64,000 nt of DNA, from contig OZ020615.1 of assembly GCA_963971575.1 (NCBI GenBank), positions 63,497,379 to 63,561,378 of the forward strand. Direction: 5' to 3'. A program made the translations under genes and the position numbers. This DNA comes from Liopterus haemorrhoidalis (lineage: Eukaryota > Arthropoda > Insecta > Coleoptera > Dytiscidae). The notes beneath the pieces were generated by a model. The model saw only the letters and a list, made by a program, of their open reading frames with translations, was not told the origin of the DNA and did no database searches. Below, piece after piece: positions 1 through 10,465 of this stretch; the first letter of the stretch is position 1; each line of letters starts with the position of its first letter.

Positions 1-158
1 TTGACTTTACAGGTTATAGATATTCTGTTACAAACTTATTAATAAAAATATTTGTTTTATTAGTAGTTGTTTACAATGGCACCTTATATAAGAACATTTA
101 TGATTTTTCCCGATATTATTTTTTACCACAACGATCAATATTACTAAAAATCAGTTAT

Positions 159-1118
159 TATCTGTCTCAATTTGTAATACGAAACTAAGAGGAAAATTTC
201 ATTTTTTATGTTGTCTATTTAAAATATCATCTTAGGGTGGTACTGCTAAAATAGCACCTTTCAAAACATTTGACAATTCATATTTGACATTAAATTATAT
301 GTCAATTTATTTTTTTAATTGAAAAGTATTTTTATACAACCAAAATAAGAACATAACATCAGAAAATATGCATAAGAGAAAACAATTAGATAAATATACA
401 AAAAAACACATATATAACGCTTATGGAAAACTTTTAGAAAAAAATGGAACAAAATTTAAAAAAAGCGAAATTATAGACCTTGTGGCAGATATTTTTTCAG
501 TAAATCTTGGTGTCCTTTTTGTTGTGAAATATAAAATAATTTACCCATTTCAATTTCTTTAGATTTCTGAAAGAGAAGTAAGAAAAATTTTAAATGAAGG
601 TGTAGAAAATTTAAGACCGACGAACATGGGAAGAGGTAATAATAAGAAAACAGATAAAACCACAGACTACATGTTTCGGAAAGATTTGCAGAGAAAAATT
701 TGGGATTTACATTCAAAAAATGAATATTTTTGTTTAAATATGTTATTAAATTTTGCAAAACAAGAATTAGATTTTAAGGGCAGCAGAATAAAATGATAAA
801 TTATTATTATATAATATGTATTTTTGTTTTTTATATTTTATCACGATATTTCATTGATAATCGTAATATTTTTTTACTATTATACGAGTAATAATCGAAA
901 GTTTGATGAAATAAATATTAATATATACATTCAAAATATTTGACATGTCAATCACAATTTTGACATGTCAATTTAGTAATAACCTCAATATGATGAAACT
1001 TAACCATACTTTTAAAAGCCAATTTTACAAGTTCACATGATTCCACAAAATTCTATTTACACCACAACAGTCACTAAAGTAACCAGATCTAGTTTCGTAT
1101 TACAAATTGAGACAGATT
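159..1118 (+). mobile_element. Small TIR DNA transposon carrying an N-terminal transposase-like fragment
   Basis: Two 27-base inverted copies bound this interval: 161-187 begins TCTGTCTCAATTTG, and its reverse complement lies at 1090-1116. They match base for base as read by eye. Between them lies one spliced reading frame (368-796) that resembles the DNA-binding half of a transposase, followed by about 290 bases of AT-rich sequence with no catalytic domain. This is the layout of an internally deleted DNA transposon. The target duplication is unclear; TA or TTA sits on both sides but could be chance. The element lies in the presumed intron downstream of the FAAH2-like exon at 1331-1504. Confidence 0.7.
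368..796 (+). pseudogene. Two-exon helix-turn-helix protein, N-terminal part of a DDE-transposase-like gene
   Basis: Exon 1 runs 368-499 (44 codons, ATG start). A 63-base intron at 500-562 starts GTAAAT and ends TTTCTTTAG. Exon 2 runs 563-796 (78 codons including TGA). Both exons are in phase 0, giving a 121-residue protein. Residues about 28-52 (SEIIDLVADIF then ISEREVRKIL) read as a helix-turn-helix, and the C-terminus carries LDFKGSR. I associate that order, HTH then a second helical block ending near FKGSR, with the N-terminal region of insect Tc1/IS630-type transposases; this family call is from memory and is inference. No DDE residues follow, so catalysis is absent. The open frame and intact splice signals leave open that a DNA-binding protein is still made. 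It lies between the inverted repeats of the 159-1118 element. Confidence 0.55.
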
Positions 1119-1330
1119 ATACTTACACTCATTCTTACTGTTTTAATTATAGACTATAGTAAAATAATATTATAATTTACTACTTGCACTACAAAGAAAC
1201 GATTAATTCCCTCCACTTGACTCTGGTGTTGCCAGATCTTTAAATTACCTTAACGAAGCCTTTACTTTGCTAGTAAATTAATAAAGACAATGCCAATAGT
1301 CCAAAAAATGTACAATTTTATTAAACTTAC

Positions 1331-1504
1331 TTGTTTGGTTCTAATCATCTGTGCCAACGTCCGAGCACTATGCATTAGAAGTGGATTTTGCATTGGGGGA
1401 CATTTTTTTCGGCCACCCATTTGCAGTAACCGACAAAATGGACCTACAATCCAACTTACAATCCAAAAGGTTGTACCAAAAAGGATCCTGGTTAGGATAT
1501 TCAT
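1331..1504 (-). CDS. Fatty-acid amide hydrolase 2-like, first coding exon (partial gene)
   Basis: The minus strand encodes 58 residues from ATG at 1504-1502 to a Gln codon at 1331, followed immediately by a consensus splice donor GTAAGT. Upstream of the ATG lies TTATTTTAG, a plausible acceptor placing the start in a second exon. The peptide has a hydrophobic N-terminal segment (ILFGTTFWIVSWIVGPF, residues 7-23), then KKCPPMQNPLLMHSARTLAQ and IRTKQ. A membrane anchor followed by a P-x-x-NPLL-x-x-SA-x-x-LA-x-x-IR pattern is what I know from the N-terminus of FAAH2 amidase-signature proteins, which hydrolyse fatty-acid amides at intracellular membranes. The catalytic Ser-Ser-Lys exons are not in the window and would lie off its left end. 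A longer frame from 1585 reads through the putative intron and is not preferred. Confidence 0.7.
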
Positions 1505-1585
1505 TTTGGACCTAAAATAACAAAAGACAGTGAAAACTACAATGAACAAGCTGTTAAATAATTTCTTCGGAGGATGTAGAAGCAT

Positions 1586-2286
1586 TTAATGAGGCAATTT
1601 CTTGAAGCCTAATAAATATTTTCAATATTGACGACTTATTAGTACTGTGAAAATTCAAAGAAAATGCATTAGTAAAAAGTTTTCTAAGAAAGTGCAAAAA
1701 CAAATTAGACAATAAATTAACGTACTATAAACATGAAATAATATTTATTTAGAACTTTAAAATAAACTTTTATTTGAACAATTTGATTTTATGAGTAACC
1801 TTGATGTTTATTACTTCACTTAACCGAACGTAGGTGCCATAGTATAAAAAATAAATGTTAGTAAATAGCAATAAATGTAAATAAACAATTATGGTAGTTT
1901 GTTCAAGATAAATATGACATGACGTCACAATTGAGAAATGTACTGTGTTGTCAGTTATTATTTGTTTTCAAATTTCAAACGTTAGTTTATATCCAATCAC
2001 TTTTAAAAAGATATTGAAAACCTACATTAGGGAGTAAAGGGATTAATGTGAATTATGATGTAGAGCAGTGCTTTCCAACTGGTGTGTCGCGACAGTGCTA
2101 AGGTCAGGCGCGCATCCTTGGGGGGCTCACAGGCTTGAGCTTCCAAGAGCTCAAAAACAGGTGTTAATTGTCAAAATACACGTGCTTTTTATCAAAATAT
2201 AAGTGATGACATTTTTTGGAAGTGACTTGTTTTGTCATCACTTGTATTTTGGAAATGAGGATCTTTTTTTTAGGTCATCACTTGTA
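1586..2286. other. Intergenic or intronic AT-rich DNA with a hAT terminus
   Basis: No coding segment is evident. At 2066 the sequence CAGTGCTTTCCAACTGG has the look of a hAT left terminus, but no matching right end is seen. From 2160 short runs of the kind AAGTGATGAC and GAGGACCTTTTTT recur; they also occur inside the hAT MITEs elsewhere in this window. Confidence 0.4.
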
Positions 2287-2494
2287 CAGTGGCACCGCTA
2301 GAGGGGTCCGCCCCCCCAATAGTTGCTCTGGCCCCCAGAATTCGTTGAAGAAAAATATATTTTAAAAGTGAGGACTTGTTTTAGGTCATCAGTTGTATTT
2401 TCATGTGTAAACGATAAAAAATATTTCGTGGCCCCCCCAAAATTTTACTCACAAATTTCCCCCCCCCCGTTTTTAAGAGCTAGCGCTGTCACTG
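2287..2494. mobile_element. hAT-type MITE
   Basis: The ends are inverted: CAGTGGCACCGCTAG at 2287 and its imperfect complement CTAGCGCTGTCACTG ending at 2494. The flanking octamers are CACTTGTA and TACTTGTG, six of eight matching, as expected for a decayed 8-bp hAT target duplication. The interior contains C-rich runs and AGGTCATCA-like repeats but no transposase. At 208 bp it can only be non-autonomous. Confidence 0.65.
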
Positions 2495-2931
2495 TACTTG
2501 TGTTTTAGAAATGAGGACCTTTTTGTAGATGAACACTTGAATTTCGGAATATAATATGCTTTTTGCCGAATTTCTCGATTCCTACACTTTTACAACAATT
2601 TTGTCTCCAGAGAACCCCCCCCCCCCAAGGAAAATTTGATGCAATTCTCACTTGTCTACCTGTTAAATATAAATAGGACGGGATATGCGGTTTAACATGT
2701 GGCAACGTAGGAAGAGGCTACGAACCTGTAGAACCCAAATGTAACAAAAGAGTAATGCTTCGTTATTAGTTACATTACATTCTAACATTGTCAGTGTGAC
2801 GTCATTTAATACTTATCTTGAACAGACTTAAATAGATAATTTTTAATTATAATGTTTAGTAACTTAAATGATTTGTTAGTAACGAGAAGCAGAAGAAAGA
2901 TCAAGAAGAAAAGAAAGTAACAGAATCAAAT

Positions 2932-3081
2932 TTAAGTTGTATACCTTCTGAACCGTACTCTTTCTTCAGGAGCAATCATGGTGTTGAATCTCTGTCTCAT
3001 GATTGGATTATTACATACCAATTTAATTGTTAGTGCTATGATAATGATAATTAAATTTGCTGTTATATATGGTTTCGCTTC
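2932..3081 (-). CDS. Possible terminal exon of an unrecognised membrane protein
   Basis: A minus-strand acceptor (ATTTTTCAG) is followed by 49 open codons in one frame, ending in TAA at 2934-2932. The peptide starts EAKPYITAN, continues with a strongly hydrophobic stretch (LIIIIALTIKLV, residues 10-22) that could span a membrane, and ends in a charged tail (APEERVRFRRYTT). I do not recognise the family. An in-frame GTATGT after residue 20 could be a splice donor, making the exon shorter, though the frame stays open and protein-like beyond it. It sits 1.4 kb upstream, in transcription order, of the FAAH2-like exon on the same strand. Because it carries its own stop, it would belong to a different gene. 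Confidence 0.4.
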   Translation of the reverse strand, partial: EAKPYITANLIIIIIALTIKLVCNNPIMRQRFNTMIAPEERVRFRRYTT

Positions 3082-3346
3082 CTGAAAAATGAAAAATGAA
3101 AATACAAATCATCAAACGGTCTTGACATCAAAATGATAAACATTTCGAAATAGAATAGACCGTATTAGTGTGTCGTAACATACATGTGCTGCCATCTGAG
3201 AGCTGACTCCTTTGGAAGTTTTTGACTGGTTTAAAATACATGTGACTTTTGTTACCTTAATTTTATGAATATCTTCAATTTTGGAGCAAAAATATGTTTT
3301 TTAGATAAATATATACTAATATATACAGTCCAGATACTTTATATTA

Positions 3347-3718
3347 CCCAGCAAACATTCAACTAACGGCCGAATGCCGGCAAACTGCTTTTATGCTGGT
3401 AAATTACTGGCACCAAAAGTAAGTGCAACGCCAGTATTAATAATGTACTTCACATTTGTATTTCGCATTCCGCCTATACGAAGTACTTTACCAGCATTTT
3501 ATAAGCACTCTTCTTCACTCATACTTTTTACTTAAAACCATCAGAAATAAATCTTGCAACTAATGCGATTATTTTGCACTTTACCGTTGCTGGGCCGGCA
3601 ACTGATACATCAATGGGCCAGTAACGGCCACGGGGACACCGGGGTACTGGCCCATTACTTTCAATGCCGGGGAGTATGTGCTTTACCAGTACTGGCCCGT
3701 ATAAAAATGTTTGCTGGG
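3347..3718 (-). mobile_element. 372-bp MITE with CCCAGCAAACA ends, copy 1
   Basis: The element begins CCCAGCAAACATT and ends ATGTTTGCTGGG, with TA on both sides (3345-3346 and 3719-3720), consistent with a TA target duplication. A second copy of exactly the same length lies at 42387-42758 in the opposite orientation and looks more than 95 percent identical. No reading frame resembles a transposase. It is nested in the 3150-4345 interval. Confidence 0.8.
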
Positions 3719-3866
3719 TATAGAATAATGATTTTATAAATATATAAATAAGGATTCGAAGATATATTTATAGGTTACGTTTTTAAATAATATGAAAATC
3801 GAAATATCTTTAGTATTTATTTAATTAACACTAAGTAATCATTAATATTTTGTTTTAGAATGCATA

Positions 3867-3968
3867 ATGGTGTATTGTTTTGCTCCACATTGTGACCATT
3901 ACAGCTACATTCTTAATTGCAAATTTTTTTGGACAGATGAAAATGAAAAACAAGAATGGATAAAATAA
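3867..3968 (+). pseudogene. THAP-type zinc finger fragment
   Basis: This short frame of 33 codons plus stop opens with MVYCFAPHC, the C-x4-C start typical of a THAP domain, and continues to C-K-F-F and a Trp in QEWIK before TAA. The rest of the domain (final C-x2-H and AVPTIF-like segment) is missing. It is preceded by TTTTGTTTTAG, so it may begin just after a splice acceptor. THAP domains bind DNA and occur in P-element-type transposases and host regulators. The rapid truncation favours a transposon remnant. Confidence 0.5.
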
Positions 3969-4345
3969 GAACAACATATTGTTCCTTCAAACCATTTAGA
4001 TATGGCATACACACTTATTGCTATGTTACTTGCCATAATAACGATTATTAACGTAAAATTTACAAAATTAACCTGCAAAATAATATTGTTCTGCAAAAAT
4101 ATTGACATATTAAATTATAATGTATAAAATAATTTTAATAAATAAATTAACTTACAAAAAAAAATAACTACTTGTAGTTTTGATGTGAAGCATTCTTTTA
4201 TTTTGAAAACTTAATTTATATTTTCAAAATACAATTTAACAAAAAAACAACATGCTAAATTCAAATAAAAGAAATCCAACTGCGAGGCGGCAGCACTGAA
4301 TTCCATTATGTGACTTAGTTACTAATATGGTCTATTATCCGAAAT

Positions 4346-5270
4346 TTTACGGTAAAACACAGTGGCGACTCTTGCTTTAGAAATATGGGGGTAACAACTT
4401 TTATAGGTATCAATTATTATAGGTTATATAAGTTAAAAGTTACTAAATATACCTATTTTCTACACTAACATTTATTTTTGTACAAGAGTACTTAAAATGA
4501 TGTGAAAATGAACTAAATTTCAGACTCACCAACATTCTGCCATATTCTTCTGCTCCAAATAACAAAAAAGGGAAACAAAAATATACATTTTTTACACAAC
4601 CAAAAATTCTTGTATGTTTATTATGTTCGTATTAAATGTTCAGTTAAATGTTCGTTTTTATTGGAGATGGAATGATTTATGTTTAAATTCGTAGGTTTCC
4701 AAATCTTTTATTTCAGCTTTATCGATGGAAGATCAACTAAAAAATGGCCTCGTTATAATTTAGAAAAAAATATTTTTTAAAAAATAACGCTGTTAACATA
4801 CATACACACGTTAACACGGTAGCTGGCGTACTAAGTTGCAATCGATGTGCAACCTGCTCCTCTTATTGAAATGGAATCTGGGTTTACGGTTCGCTAATGC
4901 CCAGGCGTTAAATTTAAGTAGTGTGTTTGCATTCTAAATGCAAACCAGAGTCTGTTACAGTGGTGTCACTATAGGCCCGATACGCCCGAAACCGCGGGGG
5001 GACAAGTCAGGGACTGATCGGATCTCTAAATGACTTTTTTTTTACCTGCTAGCATACCTTATGATGGGAATTTAAAAGAATGTTTTTGGTAAATTATTAA
5101 TTATAACGAATATAATGCATTATTGTGTTTGTTAAGTTATAACATTCTTTTTTTGGCATGTAGGTGTCTTTTTAAAATCTTAAGAAAATGTTTTGAGATT
5201 TTTTTTTATTTCACACCTAAAGGGGTAAATTAGTCTTTTTTTATTAGAAGTTTGGGGAGTATATTCCTTA
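4346..5270. other. AT-rich spacer
   Basis: No gene is seen. A possible hAT left end (CAGTGGTGTCACTATAGG) starts at 4968, but no convincing partner with a matching octamer was found. Confidence 0.4.
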
Positions 5271-6199
5271 TACAAGGTGTCTCAAAAGAAATTTTATATT
5301 TAGTGGATCGATTAAAAAAAAAGTAAGCCGTATATAGATAAAATGTTTATTAATTATTAAAATACACTTTTTGGGGATTTATTTCTTAAAAATAATATCG
5401 TCTAAATGTAGACCCTCGCGTTCTCGGCACTCATTTAATCGAACAGTAAAATTACTTATGACGTCTCGGCAGGTGGACTCAGGGATAGCTGCCATTTCGT
5501 GACGGATATTTTCTTTCAAATGCGCCAGTGAAGTCGGTTTATTGGCGTAAACTTTAGATTTAAGATAACCCCATAGGAAAAAGTCCATAGGGGTTAAATC
5601 TGGACTGCGTGGAGGCCAATTTATGTCACCTCTCCGGGAGATCAATTTGCCTGAGAAAATTTCACGAACACGTGGCAGAGACATATTGGACGTGTGTGAA
5701 GTTGCTCCGTCCTGTTGGAACCATGTTCTTTGGTTATAGCCAGGAAAGTTTTGCAGTTCAGGTACCAAGAAGTTGTCTAACATCTCCACATAACGCTCTG
5801 AATTCACTGTAACTGCACGCCCCCTTTCGTCTTCAAAAAAGACTGATTAACATTCTCCACGTTTTCTACCGTTCTTGATAACCTAGGTCGCCCGGATTTT
5901 GATTTATCCAGCGTTGTACCAGTCTCTTCAAACTTTTTAACCCAATGTAGAATGAGAGGAATGCTTGGCGCATCATCGAATAAAATACTGCAGAATTTTC
6001 TACGCGCTACAGTCACCGAATCACCGTTTTTGTAAAACTCTCGCACGCATAACGCGCGGTCTGCTCCCGAAAAACGCTCCATAGCCACTGAATTCCAAAG
6101 AGCCAGGCTACCGATTGACATAACCCCCGCGCCCCTTGGATACGTTGCGTTCACGCAGTAAGCTAAATAAATATAAAATTTATTTTGAGACACCTTGTA
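5271..6199 (-). mobile_element. Tc1/mariner-like element, internally deleted
   Basis: The terminal inverted repeats are about 31 bp with one mismatch. The left end reads TACAAGGTGTCTCAAAAG, and the complement of the right end reads TACAAGGTGTCTCAAAAT. TA dinucleotides at 5271-5272 and 6198-6199 are the expected target duplication. The body is about 925 bp, shorter than the 1.2-1.3 kb usual for the superfamily. The missing length matches a deletion in the middle of the transposase gene it carries on the minus strand. Confidence 0.9.
5379..6193 (-). pseudogene. Tc1/mariner-superfamily transposase with deleted centre
   Basis: The N-terminal part (6193 to about 5840) includes ERFSGADRALCVREFYKNGD and a helix-turn-helix ending KSGRPRLSRTVENV, the pattern of a DUF4817-type DNA-binding domain. 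It is fused directly, with a frameshift near 5838-5830, to the C-terminal part beginning FEDERGRAVTVNSERY and running to 5379. The second catalytic Asp is in FQQDGATSHT and the third in SPDLTPMDFFLWG. I count 41 residues between them, larger than the 34 of mariner or Tc1. The block that should carry the first Asp is absent, so the product could not transpose DNA. It lies inside intact-looking inverted repeats and could be mobilised in trans. Confidence 0.85.
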
Positions 6200-7089
6200 T
6201 TACGTATAAATATACTAAGAAGGAATTTTTCAAAGTTCTATAGCTAAGGGGTAAAATGTTTTTCACGGATCCCTTAATATCTCTTAGGCCGTTATAATTA
6301 TTACAAAAAATGTAATTTTTTCGTAGTCTTTTTTACGGGTTGCCCAAACATGTACACTAAAGCAAAATCCACCACTGGTTAAACATGTAAGTTATTAAAC
6401 AAATACTCGGTAAGTTCTATTAACTTTTATTGAAACTTTTTTTTTTTTAATCAATTTATTTTATTTGCCAAGGGCGTCAAAATTTTTGCTACGGCTCTGG
6501 CACCAACTATTGTTCTTATAAATTTATTAACATATCGCCAGGCTCCTTCAAATCCAATAGTTTAAACTCTTTTAAAAATATCGTTAAAAAATTCCTTATC
6601 AATCACGCTTTTGTTTCTATAAATGACTTTTTAAAACATAAATTCTGAATAATTTTTATTGCATTTCAAATTGTAAATTGTAAATCTTTAAAATTTATTG
6701 CTTGGTATCAAATCAATGGTCTTAAAACATAGATTAAGAAACTAGAAATAGTTTTTTATATTTTTGCTATATTTTTAATGACTTTTATGAGAGAAAAAAA
6801 ATGATAAATATTTTTATTACCTGATACATCATAACAAATAGATTTATTGACATCTTACACTAAGTAGTTGTATAAAACTAAAATCTAGAAAATATTACTG
6901 TTGAATTTATTGAATTTTTATTAGGAAGGTAACAATTAAAATTGTTGGAAGAATATAAAAATTCATCCGGTCAAATTTTATCAAAAACTACCGCAAAAAC
7001 TCTATATTGGCGAATGAATTTTAATAAATTAAGGAACATTCACACTATTAACTATTATTTAAGAGGATCCTACACTCATTGTATTAGGA
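6200..7089. other. AT-rich spacer
   Basis: A hAT-like right end (GCTACGGCTCTG, ending 6499) resembles the terminus of the MITE at 26753-27009. Nothing else could be assigned; short frames here look like chance. Confidence 0.35.
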
Positions 7090-8331
7090 CAGTAGTATTC
7101 AACCTGTTTTCCGCGGAACCCTGGGGTTCCGTGCAATGTTTTCAGGGGTTCCACACCTTTAATTAAATAGTTTTATTGTTTTTTTTTTTTTAATGACTCT
7201 TTGCTTAGATACAATGATTTTAGTAATTTTTGAAAATGAATGACTTAAAATCTGCGGGTGCTACAAATTTTTTAATCACCATTTTCGTCATCAGTAGGTC
7301 ATATTTATTTCAAAACAGCTAATTTTACTCGACAAAAATTTCAAATTTGTTGAGTAGTGATTATTAGTTATTTCGTATATTTCCATTTAAATATCTCCTC
7401 TGTGATATATTATACTAGGAAGGTATTGCATTATTTTGAAAGTAAAATAATATACCTACATTTAAAAAATATATAAATATTATCAGCTACAAAACATAAA
7501 TTTTGATCAAGAATAAATTCAATAATAAACATCTAAATTATTATTTTAAAATGTTTGACCTTAAAATTAAAAAAATTGATGTAAAGTGTGAATTTTCACA
7601 CATTTCAGGGTTTCGCAGTTATGTGGAAAGTGAATGATGATTATTTGGGACGCCAAAACAAATTTTATGTTAAAATATTTTTTTGTTAATTTTAATTCGA
7701 ATGCCTAATACCATTATTTAGGTTTAAATATGTGCAGTATTTTTTTTTTATATATATAGCAAGGTTCATTACAATTTTGAAAATTGGGCCTATGTCATTT
7801 AAGTCATAAGCTCCGCCCCTCTGATTTCGTATACATTGAAACATAGAATTAAATTATAATTTCAACACTTTCCACTGGTTATTAAATTTACGGTTTTAAA
7901 AATTAAATTTGCCAAAATATAACCAGAATAAAAATGCAAAAAAAAACAGGAAAAATAAAATTGGACAGAAAGCAAACTGTAGTTTGCAACTTAGGAAACG
8001 AGAACCCTAACCATTAGACTACGGACGTTTACTCGTTTACTGTGTTACATAACAAATTAAATAGTTTACATATATGTTTTAGTATTTTTCCTATGTGCGG
8101 GTCAAAGAGTTGTATAAGCATTCTAAATTTCAACTCTCTAGGTTTAGCTGTTGGCTACAATTTTTACCGAACAGACAGACAGACAGACGACAAAATGACG
8201 GTATAAGGGTTTTTTGGTCAACCTACAAAATCCTAAAAAGACAGCCTATTGTGGATTTTTGCTTTGGGGTTCCAAAGAAATATCATTTAAACTGTAGGGT
8301 TCCGCAGTTGTAAGAAGGTTGAAAACTACTG
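7090..8331. mobile_element. hAT-type element with a nested family R repeat
   Basis: The left end CAGTAGTATTCAACC at 7090 is mirrored by GGTTGAAAACTACTG ending at 8331. The flanks TATTAGGA and CATTAGGG share six of eight bases, consistent with an aged 8-bp duplication. GGGTTCC-type sequence lies just inside both ends. Positions 7576-8239 are occupied by a later insertion of family R. Without it the element is about 580 bp and has no transposase. Confidence 0.6.
7576..8239 (+). repeat. Family R repeat, copy A (internally deleted)
   Basis: It begins TTGATGTAAAGTGTG, followed by the terminal palindrome GTGTGAATTTTCACAC and AGGGTTTCGCAG, and ends CCTAAAAA. The right third is shortened: the sequence jumps from near 8055 to the TATGTGCGGGTCAAAG block and a short GACA tract (8173-8192). 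The tRNA-like cassette lies on the minus strand at about 7975-8035, with an A-box-like TAGTCTAATGG at 8021-8011; the B-box is not recognisable. It inserted into an A-run inside the hAT element at 7090-8331. Confidence 0.8.
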
Positions 8332-8415
8332 CATTAGGGTATACAGGATGTAACAACGAAACGAAACACCTTTTAATTTCATTTAATTTATTCTCAATTT
8401 TTTTTATTAAATATA

Positions 8416-8970
8416 CAGACGATTCCGCTTAATTGGGGCAGCCGCTTATTTGGGCCAAATCTCAAAGAACAGAAACCAAACCAAGGAACCAACAGTAAAT
8501 TTACATGTTTAATTGGGACAACATTCCGCTTAATTGGGACAGTAAATTTAAGATCACAGTACATATTATCAACCAGGAGGCAAAAAAATGTATGGCCGTG
8601 TTACAGCGTTATTTTATGCAGGAAGGAAATGAAGGGAGACCTACATCCGCACTGAATACCTGTGCTGATTTTGTAGAAGTGAAATGTTACAAATCAAAAG
8701 ACAGACTACACTTGACGCATTTTTGCATTGAATTAAACTGTATGTACCTTTTTATTATTTTATTTTGGAATTTATTATTATTTTTTCTTAAAAATTTATA
8801 TTTTTTGGTTATATGTAATTTACAGTTTTGTCCAAAGTTTATAAAATAAAATTATTGAAAGAAAAATATGCATTGTTTAATTTTATGTGAAATTCGCTTA
8901 ATTGGGGCAGCCGCTTAATTGGGCCAAAATGTCTAAGTCCCGATGTGTCCCAATTAAGCGGAATCGACTG
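8416..8970 (+). mobile_element. pogo/Tigger-type deletion derivative
   Basis: The left end CAGACGATTCCGCTTAATTG starts at 8416, and the right end CCAATTAAGCGGAATCGACTG finishes at 8970 apart from one changed base. TA flanks both sides (8414-8415 and 8971-8972). Further copies of TTCCGCTTAATTGGG lie subterminally at 8528 and 8889. TA duplication and CAGTCG-like ends are characteristic of pogo/Tigger elements. The 555-bp length and the remnant reading frame show it is non-autonomous. Confidence 0.75.
8505..8849 (+). pseudogene. C-terminal tail of a Tigger/jerky-like (DDE_1) transposase
   Basis: The informative part is near codons 25-75: EAKKCMAVLQRYFMQEGN, then SALNTCADFVEVKC and LTHF. A helix leading to a YF-x-x-QG turn, followed by an acidic or Val-rich stretch and a terminal Q/L-T-x-F motif, resembles the end of CENP-B/jerky-type transposases. 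This assignment is inference. The DDE catalytic core and the CENP-B DNA-binding region are missing. The ATG at 8505 lies in terminal repeat sequence and is unlikely to be a true start. Confidence 0.5.
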
Positions 8971-10149
8971 TATATCTTAAAATATGTACAATCTAATTTA
9001 AAAATATAATTTTGTGCTCTACCTTAAGAACCACTGGTTTCAAAATTGTATTCTCCTATAAGCAGATGCCCTCCTTACAACTCTTCCTACTTCTCCTCCT
9101 ACTGTCTCCTACAACTTTGTGATTTAGTATTTTTTTGTAATATTAAAGAAAATAATAATGGTGTTCTGGTTCTCTGTTACATTCTGTATTACACCCTATA
9201 AAACCCTATTGCCCTCAGTCGACATTTGAAAGGACTTAAACAAAGAAAAAAGAGCACACAAAACACTGGTAGATGTATCTATTGAAGTATCTTTTGTATT
9301 ACTATTAAAATCTAAAATTAAAACATAATAAAGGCTACTTGAAATATTCAATGTCAACAAAATGATAAAAAATAATTACATAATTAAAAAAAAAGTGCAG
9401 AGTAAACATAAAAATTTTTTTAGTACGTTTAAAAATAATGATAGAGGTATAATGAAATAAATATATAAATAAACAATAGTTATTAATGTAAATATATACA
9501 TTGCACATAAGTGGCATAAGTCATTTAGCGTGGTAAACAAGTCAGGGGTCATACAGGAACGAATGGTCTAAGACAGTGGTTCTCAATCGCTGAACCGCGG
9601 TCAGTCCAGAGAATTTTTTTTTACATATTGCATATTACTTTATAGTCAGTCTTTCGGCTTATTCAGTTTGATTACTTCACTAACCAATCCATCATTACGC
9701 ATACGTTTAAAAAATCTTTGGGGGTCGTGTTTTTTTGTGCACAACACTTTGACAGTTCGATAACTTAAAAAAATTAATTTTAAAATTTAGTCAAAAAAAT
9801 ACTTACGCCTTGGTTAAGAATTTGATTTTTTGAAAACATTTTTTCAATGAATTTAAAATATGTTTTTAACATTTCTATGAGACAAAATCACTTTCACACG
9901 TCAACTGTCATTTTTAAACATTATTGTTTCATAAACAATAATAACAAACTTGATAACTGCGATTTTTGAACCCCATGATATATAGGTGGTTCTTTGGTTT
10001 AGGTGGAACTAGATTTTCAAATCTAACTTTTAAAGATTGCTTTAAGCTTTTGATCATTTTGTTTAGAAAAAGCCTGCTTCAATATATAAAAAATTAGCTA
10101 GTGACAACTCGAGAAAATTTAAATTCCATTTAGTTACGCCTAAAACCCC
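8971..10149. other. AT-rich spacer with hAT end fragments
   Basis: AAGAACCACTG ending near 9035 looks like a hAT right end, and CAGTGGTTCTCAATCG at about 9575 like a left end. Neither has a partner. No gene was recognised. Confidence 0.35.
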
Positions 10150-10465
10150 TCAACAAAACCTATATAAGACAGATCATCAAGATGAAACTCCACACGAGCA
10201 GACTAAGTGGCGCGAAACTACCAACAACAAACTACGAACAGTTAAAGACGACATACAAAACTGGAACTCAGGCACCAACAGACGAGAACAAGTAATAATA
10301 CAAGACTCAGAATCGGACACACCAGACACACACACGAACACCACATGGCAAGACTAGACAACAAACTATGTGAGGCATGTAATGAACAACTCACCGTTTA
10401 CCACATACTAATTAACTGCCAACTCTACACTAACTTACGTACAAACTACAATTTACAACAAGACC
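10150..10465 (+). pseudogene. Non-LTR retrotransposon ORF2 3' end (zinc-knuckle region)
   Basis: From about 10308 the plus strand reads RIGHTRHTHEHHMARLDN followed by LCEACNEQLTVYHILINC, a C-x2-C-x7-H-x4-C knuckle. The [R/K]IGHTRLTH block plus C-C-H-C knuckle is the usual end of ORF2 proteins in Jockey/I/R1-type LINEs. Upstream sequence is in another frame with a stop, so at least one frameshift is present. The two better copies in this window are at 54322-55203 and 63122-63965. It ends where the 10461-11206 inverted-repeat element starts. Confidence 0.75.

Larger units (their letters stand above)
3150..4345. mobile_element. Possible THAP-gene-bearing DNA transposon remnant
   Basis: Near 3157-3175 the sequence ATAGACCGTATTAG is mirrored near 4320-4340 by CTAATATGGTCTAT, giving imperfect inverted ends; GTGCTGCC-like sequence follows inward on both sides. 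CGAAAT flanks both outer edges, which could be part of a target duplication. The interval contains the THAP-like fragment at 3867-3968. THAP zinc fingers are the DNA-binding domain of P-type transposases. The boundaries are tentative because the ends match only in part. Confidence 0.35.

Noticed and set aside
4968..6499. One large hAT element enclosing the Tc1/mariner-like copy
   Set aside because: Left (CAGTGGTGTC) and right (GCTACGGCTCTG or CCACCACTG) ends do not match each other and the flanking octamers differ.
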